Source: Saccharicrinis sp963666825 (GTDB lineage: Bacteria > Bacteroidota > Bacteroidia > Bacteroidales > Marinilabiliaceae). From it: a stretch of DNA of 64,000 nt. Shown in pieces: positions 58,499 to 64,000 of the stretch (positions are counted from its first letter, which is position 1; each line of letters starts with the position of its first letter). The notes beneath the pieces were generated by a model, which saw only the letters and a list, made by a program, of their open reading frames with translations, was not told where the DNA came from and did not search any database. The translations under genes and the position numbers were made by a program. The stretch covers positions 186,001 through 250,000 of the forward strand of contig OY763044.2 in NCBI GenBank assembly GCA_963666825.2, read 5' to 3'.

Positions 58499-58537
58499 GG
58501 ATTCCAGTTTTACACAAAAACAAATGTTTTGGATTCC
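58499..58537. repeat. Short direct repeat GGATTCC flanking the 11-bp array
   Basis: GGATTCC occurs at 58499-58505 and 58531-58537, 32 bp apart (about three array steps). Each is followed by T-rich sequence. It may be a worn left flank of the array that follows. Confidence 0.5.
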
Positions 58538-58572
58538 GATTTTGGTCATTTTTGTACTTTTCAGTGATTTCC

Positions 58573-58784
58573 TTCGCACTTCTTCGCATAGTCTATACAA
58601 CTTGTTCGCATTTCTTCGCATGTTCTTCGCAAAACCTATGCAGATTGTATGCACTGTTTTCGCATTCTGTATGCATCTGCTATGGACTTTATTCGGAACA
58701 AGTTCGCAATTCTCCACATGCTCTACACATTTTCAATACAGTTTCTTCACCCTAAAAGTGTGAAGAACTTGCATAGAACCTGCA
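58573..58784. repeat. Noncoding 11-bp-period array of TTCGCA/TATGCA units
   Basis: Hexamers of the form T(T/A)(C/T)(G/A)CA, with a few point variants, begin at 58573, 58583, 58594, 58605, 58615, 58626, 58637, 58648, 58659, 58670, 58681, 58692, 58703, 58713 and 58724. Weaker ones follow at 58735, 58746, 58768 and 58779. Steps are 10 or 11 bp throughout, about one turn of the helix. The short frames that run through it on both strands are by-products of the repeat: a period of 11 shifts the frame every unit. It lies between the convergent PPOX-family gene and thioesterase copy 2. Confidence 0.9.
58743..58767. other. Hairpin at the right end of the 11-bp array
   Basis: TTCTTCAC (58743-58750) and GTGAAGAA (58760-58767) pair perfectly over 8 bp with a 9-nt loop. 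No T-run follows. Confidence 0.5.
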
Positions 58785-59001
58785 TTTGAATTGTGTGGAC
58801 TTGCTATCTTATATCAAAGCTGTATCATAAGCATAAATTAGCAAGTGCGTATAAAATGCATTTAAAGAGTCTGTTTTTTAACTCAAATGCAAATCATTGG
58901 AAAATGTATGTTATTAGCACTAAAATTAATTATTGTATAGGGGGAAATCTTTAAAAGTGTATTTAGTTGGAAGTTATACACAACTGAATTTATTAGGATG
59001 A

Positions 59002-59661
59002 GATGTGCAATATTTTATTTGTTATCTAATAAATCCTCGATATAAGGTGCAATAAAGCTTCGAAGAACATTACGTACTTGCACAGGTCTTCCATTTGTGT
59101 CAACTGCTACAAAGGTAAAAATACCCTCAGTTACTTTATGTTCGCTAAGATCTTCTTTTGATCTTACAATTAACTCTACATTAATATCAAGGGATGTGTT
59201 GCCTATTCGATTTACTTTAGTGTAAACCATAAATACATCTCCATTGTGAATTGGTCTGATAAAACTAAAGTTACTAACAGAAACAGTAACAGCAGGGCAA
59301 TTAATCACTTCTTCAACCTGAATTGATGCTGCTTTATCCATTTTTGCCATTACCCAGCCACCAAATACTGTACCTGCATGGTTAAGATCCGCTGGGAACG
59401 TTCTTCCTTTAAGTGAAATTTGTCTCATTTGTCCTTTTATATTATAAGTTTTTTGGATATATAAACAGTAATCATATATTTTTTCGGTCTAATAATTCTA
59501 TCGGATATTTAGTAGCTATTTCTCCATGACATCCATTAAAAATTAAGGAAAGACCTTTTGAATTAAAAAATATTTTTTAACAAAGTGTTTATTGTTGACA
59601 ATGTCGAATTGTCATTAAATCCCCATTGTTTTTTGAATAACAAAATAAAATAAAAGATGTT
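59002..59661. repeat. Long direct repeat, copy 2 (thioesterase gene plus upstream region)
   Basis: Second copy of the segment at 19177-19836, same orientation, 39,825 bp away. The upstream noncoding part is less well conserved in the middle (small indels and substitutions) than in the gene and in the terminal 47-bp block. Confidence 0.92.
59015..59428 (-). CDS. Acyl-CoA thioesterase, hotdog fold, YciA-like (copy 2)
   Basis: 137 residues, identical to the protein at 19190-19603 except for L80, L133 and N136. All active-site residues of the hotdog domain (N16, H17, G19, D31) are kept, so both copies should work. The near identity of gene and flank points to a recent duplication or ongoing gene conversion. 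Function as for copy 1: hydrolysis of acyl-CoA in the cytoplasm, chain length unknown. No operon partner is visible. Confidence 0.88.
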   Translation of the reverse strand: MRQISLKGRTFPADLNHAGTVFGGWVMAKMDKAASIQVEEVINCPAVTVSVSNFSFIRPIHNGDVFMVYTKVNRIGNTSLDINVELIVRSKEDLSEHKVTEGIFTFVAVDTNGRPVQVRNVLRSFIAPYIEDLLDNK

Positions 59662-59960
59662 GCAATAGGTCATTGTTTATTAACAAAGATTAGTGTGGGA
59701 TATTTGTTAAAACTATTAATATATAATTGTTTGCACCGAGTGATTTTTTATTATGGATTTTTATCTTCATTCAAATGTTTAAATCCAATACCATTTATCT
59801 CTTTTCCTTTTTGAGCGATAAAATCAAGACTTTTTATAATTATAGATGGTTTAATTGTTTTTAATGGTATAAATATGAAGAACAGTGGGTATGTCTGGTT
59901 TATCATTAGGTAGGAATAAATTTGAATTACATTAGTTTATATTGAAATAACAAAAAACAA
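59662..59960. other. AT-rich spacer left of the tRNA-like fragment
   Basis: About 300 bases after the end of repeat copy 2. I see no gene or repeat. Confidence 0.5.
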
Positions 59961-59996
59961 GAAAGCCTGTAAAACATTCATTTTACAGGCTTTTAA
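59961..59996. terminator. Bidirectional hairpin terminator
   Basis: AAAGCCTGTAAAA (59962-59974) pairs with TTTTACAGGCTTTT (59981-59994). On the minus strand the T-run is CTTTCTTGTTTTTTG. It lies 20 bp beyond the 3' end of the tRNA-like fragment and has the place and look of a tRNA operon terminator. Confidence 0.85.
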
Positions 59997-60014
59997 CTTA
60001 TTTAGTATTTTAAG

Positions 60015-60040
60015 TAGTCGGGGTGGAGAGATTCGACCCT
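60015..60040 (-). other. tRNA-like 3' fragment, candidate attachment-site remnant
   Basis: On the minus strand it reads GGGTCGAATCTCTCC followed by ACCCCGACTA, the T-loop-to-acceptor end of a bacterial tRNA (Bacteroidota tRNAs of the CCCCGAC acceptor type, such as Pro, end this way). The 5' half of a tRNA is absent: no GTCGGGG-type acceptor strand lies upstream within 120 bp, and the left half of the T-arm does not pair. Such 3' fragments are typical of the far junction of elements that integrate into tRNA genes. Confidence 0.6.
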
Positions 60041-60252
60041 TATCCTGTAATTGGTTGATTTACAATAATAATATGTTATTGTTATTTCTCTAATTCCCGA
60101 ATAGTTCACCTTTTATTTAAGTAGATATGTTTCGGTTTGTAGTCCTTTGACAATTATAAAGTTACGAATAATACATTGATTTAGGAGTACAAATAAAGCT
60201 AAAATGAATGGTGAAAAAGTATAGTGATTGAATAAAGTGAATTTGTAGAAAC

Positions 60253-60456
60253 TTAATCCACTAAATACTCTTGAATTACATGAAGCGAAATGCCGGAATA
60301 ATCTGCAAACTCTTTTGAAGTTATAAATTGGTGTTCTTCTTTACCGAGCTCTTTACGGATCTTTTGTAATAATCGTTGACCTGACTTTTCACTTTTACCT
60401 GTTATTCGTTGTACATCTTTGGGGTAGATGCATACCCGTTTTGTTTTAATACTCAT
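60253..60456 (-). CDS. Small helical DNA-binding-like protein (67 aa)
   Basis: 67 residues: a first helix-turn-helix-like part 'YPKDVQRITGKSEKSGQRLLQKIRKELGK' and a second 'FITSKEFADYSGISLHVIQEYL', suggesting a small helical regulator. I do not recognise a named family. It is divergent from the 251-residue gene that follows (190 bp apart). It lies just inside the presumed integrated element. Function unknown. Confidence 0.6.
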   Translation of the reverse strand: MSIKTKRVCIYPKDVQRITGKSEKSGQRLLQKIRKELGKEEHQFITSKEFADYSGISLHVIQEYLVD

Positions 60457-60645
60457 TATACTTTATCTCTACTTTAAGTATGGTGATGATATACCTCATC
60501 CATAGGTCTAAGATAATGAATATGGATTTTTAATAAGGTCATTATGGGCTAAAAAAGACATTTAGGGACATATTGGACACTTGTATTTGTATGACTGCTA
60601 TTTATGCTTTTACTTTTCTGATGATAATTTAAAAATGAGAATGTT

Positions 60646-61401
60646 ATGGCAAGACAAAAAGGTGTAATTAAGTTGGAAGGACGAATTGGGGATTTGTCTT
60701 TTTACAAGAGTGGAGGAGATTACCTGGCACGATCAAAAGGTGGTGTTGATGGTGATCGAATTAAGAATGATCCGGCATTTGCACGTACCCGTGAAAATGG
60801 GGAAGAGTTTGGTAGAGCAGGAAAAGCAAGTAAGCTTTTGAGAAATGCATTGAAGGTGCCTATTTCCAAATCTGCAGATAACAGAGTGGCAAGTAGGTTA
60901 ACGACTAATTTACTAAAAGTAATTAAAGCGGATGCCACCAATAAGCGTGGTGAAAGAACAGTATTGGCTGGTGATTTATCATTGTTGCAGGGTTTTGAGT
61001 TTAACAGAAACAATGGTTTGGATGATATGGTTAAGGTAGCACATACTGTTGCTTTTGATCGTGCCACCGGACAGGCAACTGTTGTAGTAGATTTTGCAAA
61101 TCCAAGCCTTGAACTTGTGAAAGTTGAAGGTGGAGATGTGGTGCGATTTACTGTTGGTGTTGCAGCTGTTGATTTTGAGAACAATGAGTATGAAGTGGAT
61201 GTAGTACAATCTGATGCTATAGCGACTGGTGCAACTGATCCTGTTGCGGTTAATATTGCCTCATCGGTATCAGCTAATAGTACTTTTCCTGTGTTTGTGG
61301 TATTGGGAGCAGAGTACTACCAGGAGGTTAATGGTGAGTACTACCTGATAAATAGCCAGGAGAGTCGAGCTTTGGCTATGGTTGCTATTGATACACCTTA
61401 A
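60646..61401 (+). CDS. Conserved Bacteroidota protein of unknown function (251 aa)
   Basis: 251 residues, no signal peptide or membrane helix. The N-terminus 'MARQKGVIKLEGRIGDLSFYKSGGDYLARSKGGV' and the block 'RIKNDPAFARTRENGEEFGRAGKASKLLRNAL' are basic and of a form I associate with widespread but uncharacterised Bacteroidota proteins. The C-terminal ~130 residues are beta-rich ('MVKVAHTVAFDRATGQATVVVDF'). The basic N-terminus might bind nucleic acid (inference). It forms a two-gene unit with the 60-residue membrane protein 15 bp downstream. Confidence 0.65.
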   Translation: MARQKGVIKLEGRIGDLSFYKSGGDYLARSKGGVDGDRIKNDPAFARTRENGEEFGRAGKASKLLRNALKVPISKSADNRVASRLTTNLLKVIKADATNKRGERTVLAGDLSLLQGFEFNRNNGLDDMVKVAHTVAFDRATGQATVVVDFANPSLELVKVEGGDVVRFTVGVAAVDFENNEYEVDVVQSDAIATGATDPVAVNIASSVSANSTFPVFVVLGAEYYQEVNGEYYLINSQESRALAMVAIDTP

Positions 61402-61416
61402 TACTAAATAGCAGTT

Positions 61417-61599
61417 ATGGCAGATATACAACAAAACGGGAAAATAGGGTTTTTAGGAGGATGTTTTGTGACGTTGGGTAAAAGCCTGTTTCTTTCTGAT
61501 TTATTAGAAACTGTTGTATTTGCTTTTGTGGGAACTGTTGTAAGTTACTTTGTATCTATGTTGCTAAAATATTGGTTTGGTAGAAAGAAAGGCGTTTAG
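61417..61599 (+). CDS. Small membrane protein (60 aa)
   Basis: 60 residues with one membrane helix at about 29-52 (DLLETVVFAFVGTVVSYFVSML), a glycine-rich N-terminus and a basic end (YWFGRKKGV). It follows the 251-residue gene by 15 bp, so they are very likely co-expressed. The positive-inside rule places the end in the cytoplasm. Family and role are unknown. Confidence 0.6.
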   Translation: MADIQQNGKIGFLGGCFVTLGKSLFLSDLLETVVFAFVGTVVSYFVSMLLKYWFGRKKGV

Positions 61600-61633
61600 T
61601 TTTTCTTTGATGTAAGTTAGGTTTGTGGTCATG

Positions 61634-61670
61634 AAGGTCCTTGCAGAAATGTGAGGGCCTTTTGTTTTGT
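61634..61670 (+). terminator. Intrinsic terminator after the small membrane protein gene
   Basis: AAGGTCCT (61634-61641) with AGGGCCTT (61654-61661), one T-G pair, followed by TTTGTTTTG. Confidence 0.75.
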
Positions 61671-61880
61671 ATATACACTAATCGATTAAATAAAAAACTA
61701 TATATATGGATTTATAGTGCAAAATAGATTGATTTTTTTAAATTTGTAACACTTCACTATAAAGTTAGCGGAAATTTACACGGTATTACTAATGGATTCA
61801 TTTCATCCGGAATATCAAAAGAATAAGTATTTATTACCTCAATAATAATGATTTCCCATGTTTGTTGGCATGGAGTATTA
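61671..61880. other. AT-rich spacer before the ion channel gene
   Basis: About 210 bases (the gap between the two genes is 322 bases in all) with no gene or repeat seen. Confidence 0.5.
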
Positions 61881-61888
61881 TAGTTTTG
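61881..61888 (+). promoter_or_regulatory. Possible -7 element of the ion channel operon
   Basis: TAGTTTTG is an exact TAnnTTTG match 33 bp before ATG 61922. A TTTG lies at 61861-61864, 16 bp upstream, slightly closer than the usual -33 spacing. Confidence 0.4.
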
Positions 61889-61921
61889 GACATAATTTTT
61901 TTAACAAAGACCTAAAACCAA

Positions 61922-62728
61922 ATGATTAAGAAATTATTCTTAAATGATAAATTTATACTATTACTTATCCTAATAAACTCTGCAATAATATTTCTTGGAG
62001 GGTATACTCAAATAGGAATTGATAAGTCCGTTTTAGGATTTTTAGATAATTTAATTACACTCTTGTTCATTGTCGAATTAGCTGTTAAAATAAGGGAATA
62101 TGGGATGAAACTTTATTTCCAATCCAACTGGAATGTTTTTGATTTTGTTTTAGTCGTTATTTCTGTCCCGGCATTTGTAACATTCATATCCAGAGTTGAG
62201 CTTTTTGATGTTAGCTTTTTATTAGTATTTAGAATTCTACGAGTATTTAAAGCATTTAGGTTTTTTAAATTTATTCCTAATATAGGTGAGTTGGTAAGTG
62301 GATTACAACGAGCATTAAAGGCTTCAGTGTTTGTTTTTATTGGTTTTGTAATTTATATATTCGTAATTGGAATATTATCATACTATATTTTTCAAAGAAG
62401 TGGGTCTGAATATTTTGAGAGCCCAATGATTTCATTGTATTCTACTTTTAAAATTTTTACAGTTGAAGGTTGGTTTGAAATACCTGAAAATATAATAAGC
62501 GGATATACAAAATTAGAATCGTTTTTTACATATCTCTATTTCATTTTTGTTGTACTCTCTGGAGGAATATTGGGGCTTTCGTTGGTTAACTCAATTTTTG
62601 TTGAAGCAATGATGAGCGATAATAATAATGAATTGGAAAGAAAGGTCGATGCGTTAGACGAAAAGATGAACATTATACTAACTAAAATATCAAATCATGA
62701 AACTCGAAAAGATACTAGACAACATTAA
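61922..62728 (+). CDS. Voltage-gated-type ion channel (six-helix, single domain)
   Basis: 268 residues. Six membrane helices (about 11-29, 38-57, 72-90, 96-117, 134-157, 204-231). Helix S4 has a textbook charge ladder every third residue: R104, R107, K110, R113, K116. The pore loop (about 172-190) holds 'FKIFTVEGWFEIPE', like the T-x-E-x-W filter of bacterial sodium channels (TLESW in NaChBac). An acidic coiled coil follows (about 236-260, 'NELERKVDALDEKMNIILTKI'), usual for tetramers of this class. Inner membrane, most likely a cation channel; the filter variant (V at 181, F at 185) leaves the ion open. Its last 32 bases overlap the next gene. Confidence 0.88.
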   Translation: MIKKLFLNDKFILLLILINSAIIFLGGYTQIGIDKSVLGFLDNLITLLFIVELAVKIREYGMKLYFQSNWNVFDFVLVVISVPAFVTFISRVELFDVSFLLVFRILRVFKAFRFFKFIPNIGELVSGLQRALKASVFVFIGFVIYIFVIGILSYYIFQRSGSEYFESPMISLYSTFKIFTVEGWFEIPENIISGYTKLESFFTYLYFIFVVLSGGILGLSLVNSIFVEAMMSDNNNELERKVDALDEKMNIILTKISNHETRKDTRQH

Positions 62729-64000
62729 TTCATTAGAAAAGAATTCATTTTTAAAAATTATTGATAATATAAAATCAAGCAATCCTAAAAATAGCAAACA
62801 GATAGATAAAATTCTTTCTGAAACCAGTAATGATTTAAAGAGTGTTGATAGTATAAATATCTCAAAAGTTTTTGATTTAATAAAAGGCGAATTTGCAGAG
62901 ACGGTAAAGGATGAATTTTTAAATACGACATCTCAACTTGATATTTTAATTGATATACTAATCCGTGATGGCAATTGCATTCTTAAACAAGATTTATTTG
63001 CTCGCCTTTATGAGAAGGAACTTGCATGTATTAAAGCCAGAACAAAGGAATTAAAAGCTCAATTATCTAATGGGAAATCTGATATTGAAGAATTAAGAAA
63101 GAGAGATTATGAAATTTATCGGGCTTGTGTAGAAACAGCTTATAATAATGATGAAGCCAATAATAGAGAATCAAAAATTACTGAAGATGAGCAATCAATT
63201 TTAGTGACATTGATGCGCAAGTTGGAATTATCACAGGAAGAGGTTAAGCTTATTAATTATATGATGATCCCTCCGACAAAATCAGATATAGATGATGTAA
63301 TCACTTTCTTGAAGAATATTGGAGTGATCTTTTATTCAAAAAAATGTAGTACAATTTATGTTGCTGATGAGGTAGTGCCAGTACTAAGAAAGATTAGGAA
63401 AAAAGATATTGCAGATAAATATTACAGGCGTGTATTAAGGACTTTCAAAGAGCCTCAAATAAATCTTATATGTAGAAAACATAGTATTTCTATTAAGGAT
63501 ATAAGTTATGAAGATAAGATTAAACAGATCATAAAGGAAGGGATTTCTTTTTCTAATATGCTTACAAATGGTTTTCACAAGGATGGGACTAATCTAACAG
63601 ATAAGAAAAGATTTCTAAATGATGTGTGGGAGAATGGATTGAAAATATCAGAACCATTACGTGGTACAACAATAGAGGAAAAGGTTGATAATATTATTTC
63701 ATTTTTTGAAGAGTTGGAAAAAGACGATAAAGTTGGTATTTCAATAGAAGGATATGAAAAGCTATTAATTGATCTGGATGAGAATCTAAAAACTTTTAGA
63801 AAGCATATTTTAACCGAGTTTGAAAAACCAGAAGAAATAATTCTGAATAGTAGTACTCTTTTAGATTTGAATTTAAAACCTCGAGATATTTTAGATGTTA
63901 TTCCCGTCGATGATTTGAAAGATTTTATATCAACTCAAGGATTAAAATCAAGAGGGGATTTAGTTCTAAATATCCTGGATGCCTACAAAGATGCCGAGAA
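62697..64000 (+). CDS. Long helical protein with SAP-like segment (3' end outside window)
   Basis: ATG 62697, inside the ion channel's last codons (32-bp overlap, different frame). Open to the right edge, so at least 434 residues. No membrane helix or signal peptide; rich in Lys, Glu, Asp and Leu. The first ~200 residues are helical with coiled-coil character ('EKELACIKARTKELKAQLSNGK' is split by the window of heptads). A middle part carries 'DITFLKNIGVIFYSKKCSTIYV'-like beta/helix sequence of winged-helix appearance ('DVITFLKNIGVIFYSKK'). Residues about 392-432 ('DDLKDFISTQGLKSRGDLVL' and flanks) resemble a SAP motif, which binds DNA in many proteins. I do not recognise the family. The tight overlap says it works with the channel. 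Confidence 0.7.
   Translation, partial: MKLEKILDNINSLEKNSFLKIIDNIKSSNPKNSKQIDKILSETSNDLKSVDSINISKVFDLIKGEFAETVKDEFLNTTSQLDILIDILIRDGNCILKQDLFARLYEKELACIKARTKELKAQLSNGKSDIEELRKRDYEIYRACVETAYNNDEANNRESKITEDEQSILVTLMRKLELSQEEVKLINYMMIPPTKSDIDDVITFLKNIGVIFYSKKCSTIYVADEVVPVLRKIRKKDIADKYYRRVLRTFKEPQINLICRKHSISIKDISYEDKIKQIIKEGISFSNMLTNGFHKDGTNLTDKKRFLNDVWENGLKISEPLRGTTIEEKVDNIISFFEELEKDDKVGISIEGYEKLLIDLDENLKTFRKHILTEFEKPEEIILNSSTLLDLNLKPRDILDVIPVDDLKDFISTQGLKSRGDLVLNILDAYKDAE

Noticed and set aside
58478..58763. Three overlapping short open frames over the 11-bp array
   Set aside because: They exist because the repeat lacks stop codons in several frames. The 11-bp step shifts frame each unit, so no constant protein repeat results.
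60015..60110. Complete tRNA gene on the minus strand
   Set aside because: Only the 3' end matches. There is no acceptor 5' strand, D-arm or anticodon arm, and the T-stem does not close.
1..64000. Insertion sequences or transposases
   Set aside because: No transposase-like protein, terminal inverted repeat pair or target duplication was seen in either strand.

Overview
The window looks like a chromosome segment of a marine or gut-type Bacteroidota, most likely of the Marinilabiliales kind (an inference). The grounds are AT-rich DNA, SusC/SusD transport proteins, a hybrid two-component regulator, an ECF sigma/FecR/TonB-receptor triad, sortable C-termini of the type IX secretion kind, and -7 elements of the form TAnnTTTG.

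Layout. 1-18,985: the end of one large secreted protein and a complete 5,277-residue repeat-built adhesin-like protein, which share a homologous C-terminal region of about 500 residues. 19,190-24,250 (minus strand): a hotdog thioesterase, then a TonB receptor, FecR anti-sigma factor and ECF sigma factor. 24,356-28,488 (minus): a four-gene unit VTC domain - DUF4956 - DUF2490 - Cthe_2159-like lipoprotein. 28,950-52,331: a polysaccharide utilisation region. It has a hybrid sensor/regulator, two GH30 enzymes, a SusE/F-like lipoprotein, SusC, SusD, a GH2 enzyme, an AraC regulator, a sugar-porter MFS protein and a DUF5107-TPR protein. The two GH30 enzymes resemble the endo-beta-1,6-galactanase branch, so a beta-1,6-galactan or arabinogalactan-like substrate is a reasonable guess.

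52,332-58,380: a noncoding 42-bp-period repeat array, a truncated and a complete SGNH acetylesterase-like gene, a Crp/Fnr-like gene lacking its DNA-binding end, a small winged-helix protein and a flavin-binding split-barrel protein. 58,499-59,661: an 11-bp-period repeat array and a second, nearly identical copy of the thioesterase gene with its upstream region. The two copies are direct repeats 39.8 kb apart and bracket the TonB-receptor, VTC and polysaccharide regions. 59,961-64,000: a terminator and a tRNA-like 3' fragment that together look like the end of an integrated element. They are followed by accessory genes, ending in a voltage-gated-type ion channel that overlaps a long helical protein with a SAP-like segment (cut by the window edge).

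How it works together. The hybrid regulator (28,950-33,080) probably senses an oligosaccharide in the periplasm and switches on the divergent GH30-SusE/F-SusC-SusD genes. Surface and periplasmic GH30 and GH2 enzymes would cut the glycan, SusCD would import it, and the MFS porter plus the cytoplasmic DUF5107 protein would handle the released sugars. The less familiar parts are the two helically phased repeat arrays, the VTC-DUF4956-DUF2490-Cthe_2159 unit and the ion channel/SAP pair at the right edge.
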